A stretch of 64,000 nucleotides of DNA, taken from NCBI RefSeq assembly GCF_014237875.1, contig NZ_JACJVJ010000001.1, positions 546,501 to 610,500 on the forward strand, given 5' to 3'. The translations under genes and the position numbers were made by a program. Below, piece by piece: positions 11,689 to 20,418 of this stretch; position 1 is the first letter of the stretch, and each line of letters opens with the position of its first letter. Source of the DNA: Parasphingopyxis marina (GTDB lineage: Bacteria; Pseudomonadota; Alphaproteobacteria; Sphingomonadales; Sphingomonadaceae). The notes beneath the pieces are model-generated. The model had not been told where the DNA came from, did no database searches, and saw only the letters and a program-made list of their open reading frames with translations.

Positions 11689-11721
11689 TTACAGAACGAC
11701 AAAAAAATACACGGTTTGTAA
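11689..11721. promoter_or_regulatory. Candidate operator between the RamB-like gene and aceA
   Basis: An inverted repeat TTACA (11689-11693) / TGTAA (11717-11721) flanks an A-run in the divergent promoter region. Related TTTGTAA/TCTGTAA half-sites can be read on the two strands. It is the most symmetrical element between the regulator and aceA, so it may be the regulator's site. The half-sites are short and chance is not excluded. Confidence 0.3.
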
Positions 11722-11858
11722 GACCCGAACACTCTAATTCTTCACAGGAATCATGGGCGGGGCACCCCGAATCGGTTAGGAAGGCCCCAAGAACAGAGAG
11801 GGTGCCGTGGGACGCACAATCACTTCCCCGCAAATCATACTGTAAAGGATTAACTGCG

Positions 11859-13142
11859 ATGACGACCTTCGAAGAGCTGATTCCCGCTGCTTCGGGCCGT
11901 TTCGACGGCATCGAACGCCCCTATTCCCCGGAAGACGTCCAGAAGCTGCGCGGATCGGTGAAAATCGATTATACGCTCGCGACCAAGGGCGCGAACCTGC
12001 TCTGGGACCTTCTCCGCAGCGAGGACTATATCAACGCGCTCGGCGCGATGTCCGGCAACCAGGCGATGCAGATGGTGCGCGCGGGGCTGAAAGCCATTTA
12101 TCTTTCGGGCTGGCAGGTCGCCGCCGACGCCAACACCGCCGGCGCCATGTATCCCGATCAGTCGCTCTATCCGGCCAATGCCGGGCCCGAGCTCGCCAAG
12201 AAGATCAACAACGCGCTGCAGCGTGCCGACCAGATCGAGCATAGCGAAGGCGGCGCGCAGCGCGACTGGTTCGCGCCGATCGTCGCCGATGCGGAAGCCG
12301 GTTTCGGCGGGCCGCTCAACTGTTTCGAGATCATGAAGGCCTATATCGCCGCCGGCGTTGCGGGCGTGCATTATGAAGACCAGCTCGCGTCGGAAAAGAA
12401 GTGCGGCCATCTCGGCGGCAAGGTGCTGATCCCGACCCAGGCGCATATCCGCAATCTCGATAGCGCGCGTCTCGCCGCCGATGTTTGCGGCGTGCCGATG
12501 GTGATCTGCGCCCGTACGGATGCGGAAAGCGCGATGCTGATGACCTCGGACATCGACGAGCGCGATCATGAGTTCATGACCGGCGAACGTACGCCCGAGG
12601 GCTTTTTCCGCCTGAAACCGGGCACCGGCGTCGATCACTGCATCAAGCGCGGCCTCGCCTTTGCCGAGCATGCCGACCTGCTGTGGTGGGAAACCTCCAA
12701 GCCGAACCTCGACGATGCGCGCCGCTTTGCCGAAGCGATCAAGAAGGAATTCCCCAACAAGATGCTGGCCTATAACTGCTCGCCCAGCTTCAACTGGGAA
12801 GCCAATTTGGACAAGGACACGATCGCCCAATATCAGCGCGAGCTTGGCGCGATGGGCTACAAGTTCCAGTTCGTGACCCTGGCCGGTTTCCACCAGCTCA
12901 ACCACGGCATGTTCGAGCTCGCCCGCGGCTACAAGGATCGCGGCATGGCGGCCTATTCGGAGCTCCAGCAGGCGGAATTTGCCTCGGAAGAGAATGGCTA
13001 CACTGCGACGCGCCACCAGCGCGAAGTCGGCACTGGCTATTTTGACATGGTGTCGAACGCGATCACCGGCGGCACCAGCTCGACCACTGCGCTGGCGGAA
13101 TCGACCGAGGCCGACCAGTTCGTCGCCGAAGCCGCCGAATGA
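11859..13142 (+). CDS. aceA: Isocitrate lyase
   Basis: 427 residues, the usual size for bacterial isocitrate lyase. The catalytic signature KKCGH is at about 180-184 with the active-site Cys near 182. Substrate and Mg-binding segments are visible ([40 protein letters not shown]). It cleaves isocitrate to glyoxylate and succinate, the first step of the glyoxylate shunt, in the cytosol. An ATG at 11859 with AAAGGAT upstream is preferred; an upstream in-frame extension to 11802 lacks homology. The RamB-like regulator lies divergently. Malate synthase is not in the window, and acnA lies 42 kb away. Confidence 0.97.
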   Translation: MTTFEELIPAASGRFDGIERPYSPEDVQKLRGSVKIDYTLATKGANLLWDLLRSEDYINALGAMSGNQAMQMVRAGLKAIYLSGWQVAADANTAGAMYPDQSLYPANAGPELAKKINNALQRADQIEHSEGGAQRDWFAPIVADAEAGFGGPLNCFEIMKAYIAAGVAGVHYEDQLASEKKCGHLGGKVLIPTQAHIRNLDSARLAADVCGVPMVICARTDAESAMLMTSDIDERDHEFMTGERTPEGFFRLKPGTGVDHCIKRGLAFAEHADLLWWETSKPNLDDARRFAEAIKKEFPNKMLAYNCSPSFNWEANLDKDTIAQYQRELGAMGYKFQFVTLAGFHQLNHGMFELARGYKDRGMAAYSELQQAEFASEENGYTATRHQREVGTGYFDMVSNAITGGTSSTTALAESTEADQFVAEAAE

Positions 13143-13156
13143 CAAGTTGACTAGGC

Positions 13157-13180
13157 GGGGGCAGGTGCCCCCGTCCTTTG
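13157..13180 (+). terminator. Intrinsic terminator after aceA
   Basis: A six-base-pair GGGGGC/GCCCCC stem (13157-13162 with 13167-13172) closes a four-base loop and is followed by a short T-containing tail (GTCCTTTG). It lies 15 bases after the aceA stop. The T-run is weak. Confidence 0.6.
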
Positions 13181-13397
13181 TATAGAACCCTTGGGAGAGG
13201 GTGCCTTGCCAAGCTCAAAAAGGGCTTTTCCTGGGGAGGAGAAGAGACGCCGGTCCGGAGTAATCCGGGCCGGCGCTTTCCATTGGGGCGGGTCGTTTCG
13301 ATCCGGAACGGCGCAAGCTCCCGTCAACCGACCTAAGCTTTGGGTAAGCAATCGCGGCTACACTCGCGCCTCGACGTTACGGTCGGAGGAAAATGGC
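13181..13397. other. Structured intergenic region upstream of the excalibur gene
   Basis: A 217-base gap with no convincing protein frame. It contains a strong hairpin at 13248-13275: a 12-base-pair stem with one G.U pair closed by a GTAA tetraloop, followed by CTTTC. Upstream are purine-rich stretches (GGGAGAGGGTG, GGGGAGGAGAAGAG). It could be a small RNA or a long structured leader for the next gene. No known riboswitch family was recognised. Confidence 0.35.
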
Positions 13398-13688
13398 ATG
13401 TCCATTTCGATTTTCGTCGCGGCGCTGATGCTGCATCCGGGCGGGCTGGCGGCCGATGGCTGCCATAACGACCGGCGCAATGGCGGCCGACACTGCCACA
13501 ATGGCGGATCGAGCGTCGCCCAGCCTTTCACGGGCACGCCCGGGCGCACCCAGGGCGGCGCCTTCGTCAATTGCGATGCCGCGCGGGCGGCGGGCGCAGC
13601 GCCGGTTCGGCGCGGCCAGCCCGGTTATGGCGCGCATCTCGATCGCGATGGCGACGGGATCGGCTGCGAGCCCTATCGCCGCCGCTAA
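13398..13688 (+). CDS. Secreted excalibur calcium-binding domain protein
   Basis: 96 residues from an ATG preceded by GGAGGA. An N-terminal hydrophobic segment (ISIFVAALMLHPGGLAADG) looks like a short signal peptide. The C-terminal ~40 residues form an excalibur domain: NCDAARAAGAAPVRRGQPGY followed by a DxDxDGxxCE motif (LDRDGDGIGCEPY). The motif resembles an EF-hand loop and probably binds Ca2+. A middle segment is rich in Gly, His and Cys (GCHNDRRNGGRHCHNGG). The role is unknown; such domains occur in secreted nucleases and envelope proteins, but no nuclease domain is attached here. Confidence 0.85.
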   Translation: MSISIFVAALMLHPGGLAADGCHNDRRNGGRHCHNGGSSVAQPFTGTPGRTQGGAFVNCDAARAAGAAPVRRGQPGYGAHLDRDGDGIGCEPYRRR

Positions 13689-13821
13689 CCGTTTCGGCGC
13701 GGTGGGCGGGCAATTGCAAAGGGAGATAAGTTGCGCGCGGAAGATGCGATAAACGATTGTCCGGAAACCGAAAAGCGGTCACAATGTGGATTCGCTAGGG
13801 GGCGCAGGATGCACGGTCGCC

Positions 13822-15789
13822 ATGGGTAAATATCTCCGGTTCCTTTCCGCCGGGGGCGAAATGGGCAGCAGGATAAGGGAGGCCGACTGGAGCGACAGCC
13901 CCTTCGGACCGCCCCAAGGCTGGCCCCAGTCTTTGCGCTCGACGCTGGGCATTTGCCTGCGATCGAGCATCCCCACCTGCATTTACTGGGGCGAGGAGTT
14001 GCGCCTGCTCTACAACGATGCCTGGTCTTTCATACCCGGGCCCCGCCACCCCGCCGCGCTGGGCAAGCCCGCGCGCGAGGTCTGGCCCGATATCTGGCAT
14101 ATTATCGAACCCCAGTTCCAATCGGTCTATGACAGCCGCGAGGGCTTCTCCACGACCGAACAGCTTCTCGAGATGCAGCGGTTCGGTCATGTCGAGGAAA
14201 CCTATTGGGATTACAGCTTTACACCGATCATCGGCGAAGACGGCGATATCGTCGGCATTCTCAACCAGGGGCAGGAAGTCACGCAGGACGTGCTCCAGCG
14301 CCGCCGTGCCGAAATGCTTCTCGCCCTGGACAGGGCCGTGCGGCCCCTGACCGCGGCGGACGAGATACTCGATAGCGCGCTCGGGCTGCTGGCGACCGGA
14401 ATCCCGGCGGAACGGATCGGCTATGGCGAAATCGACACCGAGGCCGATACGATCTCGGTGGCGCGCTGCTGGACCGACGGGTCGATGGCTCATGTTTCAG
14501 GCACGCATCCGCTTGCATTTTTCGGATCGGAGCTCGGCGGCCAGGCCCGGACCGGCGAAGTCGTGCGGATCGACGATATGGAAAGCGACCCGGCGACCGC
14601 CGAGCCGGGCGTCAGGGAGCGCTTCCGCGCGATCGGTCTGCGGTCCGGACTTGTCGTGCCGGCGGCGGGGCGGGCGGGTACCAAGGCCGCGATCTTCGCC
14701 CATGCCAGCCAGCCCCGCTCATGGCACGATCACCATGTCGAACTTCTCCAGGCGTTCGGCAAGCGGGTCAGGGAGGCGCTCTTCCGCGCCCGTATGGAGA
14801 CCGAGCTTCAGGATTCCGAGCGGCGCTTTCGGCTGATTTTCGAACAGGCTCACGATATCATTTTCACCGCCACGATCGACCAGCGTATAACCGCCTGCAA
14901 CCCGGCCGCCTGCGCGGCGCTGGAGCTGGAGGCGGAAGAGATTATCGGCCGCTCGATCGCCGATTTCATGCCCGAAAAGGATTTCCGGCGCACGCGGCAG
15001 ATGCTGCGCCACAAGCTCGATAAGGGCGGGACGACCAATTATGACGTCACCGTTATCGGCGCTTCCGGCCGCGAGATGCACTGGGAGATCAATTCGACCC
15101 TGGCGACCGACAGCGAGGGCCATCTCATCGGGCTCCATGCCATTGCCCGTGATATCACCGAGCGGCGGGCTTTCGAAGAGCGTCAAAAACTGCTGATCAA
15201 CGAGCTCAACCACCGAGTGAAGAATACCCTGGCGCTGGTTCAGGGCCTAGCGCTTCAGACCTTTCGCGAGGGCCGCGAGCCCGCCGACGCCCGCGCAGCG
15301 TTCGAGGAAAGGCTGGTCGCGCTCGCGGCGGCGCACGATCTCCTGACGCGGGAAAAATGGGAAGGCGCGACACTCGCGACGCTGATCGACGACAGCATGC
15401 GGGCGGTGAATCGCGGCAACGAACGGCGGGTCACGGCGTCGGGGGGCCATGTCCAGCTACCCCCTAAGGCGGCAGTGTCCCTCGCGATGGCGGTACACGA
15501 GCTTGCCACCAACGCCGCCAAATATGGCGCCCTTTCGAATCCGGACGGAACGGTGACGATCGGCTGGCATGTCGAGGGAGACCGGTTGCGTATCGACTGG
15601 CGCGAAAGCGGCGGACCGAAGGTCGAGAAGCCGACCCGCAAGGGCTTCGGCACGCGCATGATCGAACGGGCGCTGGCGGCCGATCTCGGCGGCGAAATCC
15701 GGCTCGATTTTGCCCCGGAGGGGCTGTGCTGTTCGATCGACGTGCCGTTGCCCGGCATGGACATGGATACCGCCGAGGCGGCTGAATGA
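13822..15789 (+). CDS. PAS/GAF sensor histidine kinase, HWE/HisKA_2 class
   Basis: About 655 residues. The N-terminus has the EMGSRIREADWSDSPFGPP segment typical of HWE-kinase PAS regions. A GAF-like domain lies at about 165-325 and a PAS domain at about 330-450 (FRLIFEQAHDIIFTATID). The HWE dimerisation motif INELNHRVKNTLALVQGLA and a HATPase (VHELATNAAKYGALS, GFGTRMIERAL) follow. It is probably cytosolic, since no membrane segment is seen. The start is uncertain: ATG at 13822 is used; an in-frame GTG at 13786 and an ATG at 13861 (with GGGGGCGAA) are alternatives. The stop overlaps the response-regulator start (ATGA), so the two work as a pair. Confidence 0.9.
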   Translation: MGKYLRFLSAGGEMGSRIREADWSDSPFGPPQGWPQSLRSTLGICLRSSIPTCIYWGEELRLLYNDAWSFIPGPRHPAALGKPAREVWPDIWHIIEPQFQSVYDSREGFSTTEQLLEMQRFGHVEETYWDYSFTPIIGEDGDIVGILNQGQEVTQDVLQRRRAEMLLALDRAVRPLTAADEILDSALGLLATGIPAERIGYGEIDTEADTISVARCWTDGSMAHVSGTHPLAFFGSELGGQARTGEVVRIDDMESDPATAEPGVRERFRAIGLRSGLVVPAAGRAGTKAAIFAHASQPRSWHDHHVELLQAFGKRVREALFRARMETELQDSERRFRLIFEQAHDIIFTATIDQRITACNPAACAALELEAEEIIGRSIADFMPEKDFRRTRQMLRHKLDKGGTTNYDVTVIGASGREMHWEINSTLATDSEGHLIGLHAIARDITERRAFEERQKLLINELNHRVKNTLALVQGLALQTFREGREPADARAAFEERLVALAAAHDLLTREKWEGATLATLIDDSMRAVNRGNERRVTASGGHVQLPPKAAVSLAMAVHELATNAAKYGALSNPDGTVTIGWHVEGDRLRIDWRESGGPKVEKPTRKGFGTRMIERALAADLGGEIRLDFAPEGLCCSIDVPLPGMDMDTAEAAE

Positions 15790-16136
15790 GCGGCGCCAAA
15801 TTCCTCGTCGTCGAAGATGAGGCGATCATCGCGATGAGCACCGAGGACATGTTGATCGCGCTCGGCCACGATCCCGCCTTCACCGCCGAAAATCTGGAAC
15901 GCGCGCTGGAGATCGTGGCGGCGGGAGGCTTCGATGCGGCGTTGCTGGATATCAATCTCAACGGCGTCGAAAGCGGTCCGGTCGCCGATGCCCTGGCGGA
16001 GCGCGGAATCCCGCTGATCTTCACGACCGGCTATGGCGAAATCCGCGTGCCGGAAGGTCATCAAGCGGCCACCGTTCTGGAAAAACCCTATACCGCGCGG
16101 GATCTGGAAAACGCGATAGCCGGGCTCGGGCTCTAG
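15786..16136 (+). CDS. Single-domain response regulator
   Basis: 116 residues, only a receiver domain. Acidic pocket residues are in VVEDE near the N-terminus, the phospho-acceptor Asp is in ALLDINLNG, the conserved Thr in IFTTGYG and the Lys in LEKPY. No output domain follows. The start overlaps the upstream HWE kinase by ATGA. Stand-alone receivers paired with HWE kinases are frequent in alphaproteobacteria and act through protein contacts or as phosphate sinks. A general-stress (PhyR) role is not indicated, because the sigma-like PhyR domain is missing. Confidence 0.92.
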   Translation: MSGAKFLVVEDEAIIAMSTEDMLIALGHDPAFTAENLERALEIVAAGGFDAALLDINLNGVESGPVADALAERGIPLIFTTGYGEIRVPEGHQAATVLEKPYTARDLENAIAGLGL

Positions 16137-16154
16137 CCCGCCGGGCGCTTCCGC

Positions 16155-16745
16155 TCAGCTGAAATCGCGGGAAAGCTCGGCTCGCATTTCCTCGCCGATG
16201 ATCGCCGCATGGCCATAGTCGGGATGGTCGATCTGGAAGAAGATCTGGGTCCCCGTATCGCAAAAGGCATCCTTCTCGGCGTGCGTAAACGGGAAGTGGA
16301 GGAACAGGACCGAGCTCGTCTTGCCCCGGCTGTCGCGATCGACATCCTGTTCGGCCACGGCGGCGATCTTGCGGCCGTCGATGACGATCGCGATATGGTC
16401 GATCACGCCCGTCAGCTTGGCGAGCAGGGTATCGCGCCGCGCGGCATCCTCGATCTCGAACATCAGCGTGCAGGTCAGCTCGTCGCCGTTCGGGATCATC
16501 GGGTTATAGGCGGCCAGCTCGTCCTTCAGCTGTTCGGCGCCGCCCTTTTCGATGCGCAGCATTTCCTGCACCTGCAGCCACATCGTGTCCCAGCTTTCGA
16601 AATAGACGGTCGCGTGCGGGCCGACCGAAAGCCGCCGGTAGCGTTTGCGCAGGATATTCTCCTCGCGCTTCTCCTTGCGGATCTGCTCATAGTCTTCGAG
16701 GCTCAGAATATCCTCGGGCGTAATTTCCTGCGTGTCGCGGGGCAT
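16155..16745 (-). CDS. DUF3501 family protein
   Basis: 196 residues, matching the DUF3501 family in length and sequence (start ITPEDILSLEDYEQIRKEKR, then VGPHATVYFESWDTMWLQVQ and the C-terminal IFFQIDHPDYGH). Soluble, without signal peptide. It is the last gene of a three-gene minus-strand set with an Fe-S protein and rubrerythrin, a grouping that recurs in proteobacteria and suggests a shared role in peroxide or redox metabolism. The biochemical function is not established. Nine bases separate it from the Fe-S protein gene. Confidence 0.88.
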   Translation of the reverse strand: MPRDTQEITPEDILSLEDYEQIRKEKREENILRKRYRRLSVGPHATVYFESWDTMWLQVQEMLRIEKGGAEQLKDELAAYNPMIPNGDELTCTLMFEIEDAARRDTLLAKLTGVIDHIAIVIDGRKIAAVAEQDVDRDSRGKTSSVLFLHFPFTHAEKDAFCDTGTQIFFQIDHPDYGHAAIIGEEMRAELSRDFS

Positions 16746-16754
16746 TTCTGTTCC

Positions 16755-18086
16755 TTAAAATCCGTAGGCTTTGGCCAGTATCTCGATGGGATGGCCGACC
16801 CGGTCGGGCGCGGCATCGCCATCGGCCATTTCCATCACCTGTTTCAGATGCGGCCCGGCGAGCGGGCATTCGGTGACGATATAGTCGGGATCGGCCTTTT
16901 TGAGGTTGCGGATCACCGGGCGGGCCATCTTCACGGCGATATCGAAATTGTCCTTCATGATTCCCCATTTGCCGCCATGGCCCGAGCAGCGCTCGACGAT
17001 GCTCGGCTCTGCGCCGGGGATGTGCTTCAGCATCTCCATCGCCTGCGGGCCGATATTCTGCGCGCGGCTGTGGCAGGCGAAATGGATGCCGACCTTGCTC
17101 GCCATTTCGGGCACCGGGGCGAGCCCTTTGTCCTTGGCCAGCATCACGACATATTGGGAAAGGTCGTAGCTATGTTCGGCGAGCCGTTGCACCGCCGGAT
17201 TGTCGGGCAGGATCAGCGGCCATTCGAATTTCAGCATAAGCGCGCAGGACGGGGTCAGCGCCACGATGTCATAGCCGCGGTCGATCAGTTCGCCGAATTC
17301 TTCCGCGACCTTCTCCGCGCTCTTTGCGACGCCTTCGAGATCGCCATTTTCCAGCAGCGGCATGCCGCAGCAATGGGGATGTTCGATGCGGCAGGACACG
17401 CCGTTATGGGCGAGCACCTTGAGCGCCGCCTCGCCCGGCGTCTGGTCGTTGAAATTGCCGTAGCAGGTCGCGTAGATCGCCGCCTTGCGGCCGAAATTCG
17501 GGGCTTCGCGGTTGGGCGCAGGAATCGCGGCGCCCGCCTTGTTGACGAGCGGCGTCTCTTCATATTCGGGCAGGAAGGCCTTGCGGTCGATGCCGCCCAC
17601 CTTTTCCATCAGCGGGCGCGTGATCCCGTTGCCTTCCTTGGTCGCCCAATTGACGACCTCGGACATCATCGTGCCCAGCTTGCCGTTGCGATCGGTTTTG
17701 GCGAGCTGCTTGTCGGCAAGGCCGGTATTGCCCTTTTTATGGTCGATCGCGCGGGCGCGCAGCATCAGGTGCGGGAAATCGAGATCGAATTCGTGCGGCG
17801 GGACGTACGGGCATTTCACCATGAAGCACATGTCGCACAGAGTGCAGGCCTCGATAACGGGCGCGAACTCTTCGCTGGCGAGATCCTCGACCATTTCGGT
17901 CTCGCTCTCGTCGATCAGGTCGAACAGGCGCGGGAAGCTGTCGCACAGGTTGAAGCAGCGGCGGCAGCCATGGCAGATATCGAAGACGCGGCGCAGCTCG
18001 GCATCGAGCTTCTCCTCGTCGTAGAAATCCTCGTCCTGCCAGGCTATCGGATGGCGCGTCGGCGCCTCAAGGCTGCCCTCCTGCAT
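16755..18086 (-). CDS. Heterodisulfide-reductase-related Fe-S protein (GlpC/HdrD-like)
   Basis: 443 residues. Two [4Fe-4S] ferredoxin-type motifs lie near the N-terminus (CHGCRRCFNLCDSFP and CTLCDMCFMVKCPYVPP). Two CCG-type cysteine segments follow downstream (ATCYGNFNDQTPGEAALKVL with HPHCCGMPLLENGD; FACHSRAQNIGP with ERCSGHGGKWG). This is the layout of GlpC/HdrD/LutA-like electron-transfer subunits. It lies between rubrerythrin and DUF3501 in one operon and probably passes electrons to a partner in the cytosol or at the membrane face. The partner oxidoreductase is not evident here. Confidence 0.88.
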   Translation of the reverse strand: MQEGSLEAPTRHPIAWQDEDFYDEEKLDAELRRVFDICHGCRRCFNLCDSFPRLFDLIDESETEMVEDLASEEFAPVIEACTLCDMCFMVKCPYVPPHEFDLDFPHLMLRARAIDHKKGNTGLADKQLAKTDRNGKLGTMMSEVVNWATKEGNGITRPLMEKVGGIDRKAFLPEYEETPLVNKAGAAIPAPNREAPNFGRKAAIYATCYGNFNDQTPGEAALKVLAHNGVSCRIEHPHCCGMPLLENGDLEGVAKSAEKVAEEFGELIDRGYDIVALTPSCALMLKFEWPLILPDNPAVQRLAEHSYDLSQYVVMLAKDKGLAPVPEMASKVGIHFACHSRAQNIGPQAMEMLKHIPGAEPSIVERCSGHGGKWGIMKDNFDIAVKMARPVIRNLKKADPDYIVTECPLAGPHLKQVMEMADGDAAPDRVGHPIEILAKAYGF

Positions 18087-18181
18087 CGCATGCTCCCCGT
18101 TTGTGGTCCGGGCCGTCAGGCCCCGGGATAAAGGAAAGGGGACCGGCGTGCCAGCCGATCCCCCTTGTCCGTCAGATTGCC

Positions 18182-18607
18182 TTAGGCTTCGGCTTTGAGT
18201 GTATCGAGCGTGCGCTGGAACTTGCCGGCATGGCTCTTCTCGGCCTTGGCGAGCGTCTCGAACCAGTCGGCGATCTCGTCGAAGCCTTCTTCGCGGGCGG
18301 TCTTCACCATGCCCGGATACATGTCGGTATATTCATGCGTCTCGCCGGCGATGGCGGCGCCGAGATTGAGCTCGGTATTGCCGATCGGTTCGCCGGTGGC
18401 CGGATCGCCGCATTCTTCGAGAAATTCGAGATGGCCGTGCGCATGGCCGGTCTCGCCCTCTGCGGTCGAGCGGAAGACGGCGGCGACATCGTTATGCCCT
18501 TCGACATCGGCCTTCTGGGCGAAATAGAGATAGCGGCGATTGGCCTGGCTTTCGCCGGCGAAGGCGTCTTTCAGATTCTGTTCGGTCTGGCTGCCCTTGA
18601 GTTCCAT
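18182..18607 (-). CDS. Rubrerythrin-type ferritin-like di-iron protein
   Basis: 141 residues forming a four-helix ferritin-like domain. Di-iron ligand motifs are visible as E in [15 protein letters not shown], ExxH in [15 protein letters not shown] in [14 protein letters not shown] and ExxH in [11 protein letters not shown]. The C-terminal rubredoxin domain of classical rubrerythrin is absent, so electrons must come from elsewhere, perhaps the Fe-S protein encoded next. Rubrerythrins reduce hydrogen peroxide. The ATG has GAAGGAG upstream. A perfect Fur-box-like palindrome lies about 160 bases upstream of this start, at the head of the operon. Confidence 0.92.
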   Translation of the reverse strand: MELKGSQTEQNLKDAFAGESQANRRYLYFAQKADVEGHNDVAAVFRSTAEGETGHAHGHLEFLEECGDPATGEPIGNTELNLGAAIAGETHEYTDMYPGMVKTAREEGFDEIADWFETLAKAEKSHAGKFQRTLDTLKAEA

Positions 18608-18763
18608 GTCCTGCTCTCCTTCGTGATCGGATCTGTGATCGAAACTGCCGCGCCCGGCGGACGGCCGGGCACTCGACGATATTCCTACGCATGTCGGACG
18701 AGTCGGGGAAACCGAAATTGCTGATCGGGGTGAGCGAGGAAAGCGATTAATCTTTTGAATTTA

Positions 18764-18782
18764 ATTGAGAATTATTCTCAAT
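18764..18782 (-). promoter_or_regulatory. Fur-box-like perfect palindrome upstream of the rubrerythrin operon
   Basis: ATTGAGAAT-T-ATTCTCAAT is a perfect 9-1-9 inverted repeat. Its core TGAGAAT-n-ATTCTCA equals the common 7-1-7 Fur-box form. It stands in an AT-rich pocket between the 3' end of the M20 gene and the rubrerythrin start, so it can only serve the minus-strand rubrerythrin operon. Iron control by Fur (or a related Fur-family regulator such as Irr) is inferred. Confidence 0.75.
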
Positions 18783-18794
18783 AATTGCGCGCAA

Positions 18795-20126
18795 TCACTC
18801 TTCGCCTGTCATTTCGTTACCCAATATCTCGAGCGCCGCCGTCACCAGCGCCTCGGTCGCGGTTGAGATCACCGCCTCGGCATCGGGCGCCCAGCGCGCG
18901 CTGTGGAGCGAGGGCAGCGAGATTTCGCCGCGCTGCGCCGCGTCCCACCGGCCCTGCGGAACGCCGCCGACCCAGAACAGGACGCTCTGGATATTGTCGC
19001 GGTCGGCGCGCCAGTAGCGGCTGAAATCTTCGCCGCCCATCACCGGTTCGCCCTCCAGCACGCGCTCCTCGCCGAACCGCGCGGTAAAGGCGGTGACGAG
19101 CTGGGTGGTAAGCGCGGGCGTGTTGAAGACCGCCGGCGTATATTCGTCGCGGCGGGTAACGGTCGGCCACTGGTCTTCGGGCAGACCCGCGACCATGCCC
19201 TCGGCGCGCGAAATCCGCTCGATGCCGGACAGCAGCTGCTCGCGCACCTCGTCGGTATAGCTGCGCACGGTGAGCAGCAGCCGGGCCTCGTCCGAAATGA
19301 TATTGTGCTTCGTGCCCGCGTTGAACGCGCCGACCGTGACGACCGCGGCGTGTTGGGGATCGACCTCGCGGCTGACCAGGGTCTGCAGCGCGCCGACGAT
19401 CCGCGCACCCAGCACGATAGGATCGCGCGTGGTGTGCGGATAGGCGCCGTGCCCGCCGACGCCGTGAACGGTCACATCGACGCTGTCGACATTGGCCATC
19501 GCCCAGCCGTTGACGACGCCGATCGTGCCCGCCGGGGCCGAGGCGCTGTCATGGAAGGCGATCGCGTAATCGGGTTTCGGAAAACGCTCATAGAGCCCGT
19601 CTTCGAGCATCATCCGCGCGCCGGCGCCGCGTTCCTCGGCGGGCTGGAGGATGGCGACCAGGGTGCCCGACCATTCACCGCGCCGTGCGGCGAGCTGCCG
19701 GATCGTGCCGACCCAGGCGGTCATATGCGTATCGTGGCCGCAGGCGTGCATGACGTGCGATTCGATGCCTTCGTCGGTGGTCGCGGTCACCTGCGAGGCG
19801 AAGGGCAGCCCGGTCGCCTCCTCTACCGGCAGCCCGTCCATATCGGCGCGCATCAGCAACACCGGGCCCGGGCCGTTCTCCAGCACCGCGACGACGCCGG
19901 TCCCGCCGACTTCGGTGGTGACGTCGAAACCGAGCGCGCGGGCTTCGGCGGCGAGCCGCGCCGCGGTCTCGACCTCCTGGAAGGACAGTTCGGGATGCTC
20001 GTGAAGATAGCGGTAAAGCTCCATCAACTCGGGCATCTCGGCGGCGACCGCGTCGCTCAGTTCGTCGGCATGGGCCGGCGTGGGCAGGGCGAAGAGCAAA
20101 GGCAGGGCGTAGATCAGGCGGCGCAT
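18795..20126 (-). CDS. Secreted M20-family amidohydrolase
   Basis: 443 residues from ATG 20126, which has GGGAGA seven bases upstream; an ATG at 20141 is less well placed. A signal peptide (MRRLIYALPLLFALPTPAHA) precedes the mature enzyme. M20D motifs are present: metal ligands in MRADMDGLPV, MHACGHDTHM and QPAEERGAG, the GVGGHGAYPH dimerisation segment, the HNIISDEA strand and the final metal-binding MGGEDFSRYW. This family hydrolyses N-acyl amino acids (hippurate/IAA-amino acid type). Export to the periplasm is notable, since many relatives are cytosolic. A clear paralogue lies at 33727-35082. Confidence 0.92.
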   Translation of the reverse strand: MRRLIYALPLLFALPTPAHADELSDAVAAEMPELMELYRYLHEHPELSFQEVETAARLAAEARALGFDVTTEVGGTGVVAVLENGPGPVLLMRADMDGLPVEEATGLPFASQVTATTDEGIESHVMHACGHDTHMTAWVGTIRQLAARRGEWSGTLVAILQPAEERGAGARMMLEDGLYERFPKPDYAIAFHDSASAPAGTIGVVNGWAMANVDSVDVTVHGVGGHGAYPHTTRDPIVLGARIVGALQTLVSREVDPQHAAVVTVGAFNAGTKHNIISDEARLLLTVRSYTDEVREQLLSGIERISRAEGMVAGLPEDQWPTVTRRDEYTPAVFNTPALTTQLVTAFTARFGEERVLEGEPVMGGEDFSRYWRADRDNIQSVLFWVGGVPQGRWDAAQRGEISLPSLHSARWAPDAEAVISTATEALVTAALEILGNEMTGEE

Positions 20127-20187
20127 CGGGGCATCTCCCATGGGGTTTTCCAGCTTTCCCCAATGGAAGGGCTTTTCGCCGCTGCCG

Positions 20188-20337
20188 TCAAGCGGGGGGC
20201 TGCTCCCGGTCGATCCGGTCCATTTCGAACTGGAGCCTGGTCCGGCGGCGCAGCTTGCCGGTCTTGCCCGGTTCGGTTTCGGCGACGCTGCCGTCGATGA
20301 TGGACAGCTGCTTTACGGGCCGGGCGGACCGTCGCAT
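20188..20337 (-). CDS. Small basic protein, 49 residues (tentative)
   Basis: A short frame fills the gap between the DUF4893 gene and the M20 gene on the same strand. It encodes MRRSARPVKQLSIIDGSVAE as its first 20 residues and ends RLQFEMDRIDREQPPA. Nearly all third codon positions are G or C, as in real genes here. There are 81 bases to the gene before it and 61 to the gene after. No strong ribosome site is seen and no family was recognised, so it may be a chance frame. Confidence 0.4.
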   Translation of the reverse strand: MRRSARPVKQLSIIDGSVAETEPGKTGKLRRRTRLQFEMDRIDREQPPA

Positions 20338-20418
20338 TCCGCCGCATCGAGCGGGCCCTCGACTCCCGGAACCGCCATCTTCTCGCCCGTTCCCGCGTTC
20401 GCGACCCGGCGTTCGCGG

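Noticed and set aside
16209-18131. A 640-codon frame antisense to the DUF3501/Fe-S genes
   Set aside because: Same effect; the minus-strand genes show cysteine clusters and DUF3501 motifs.
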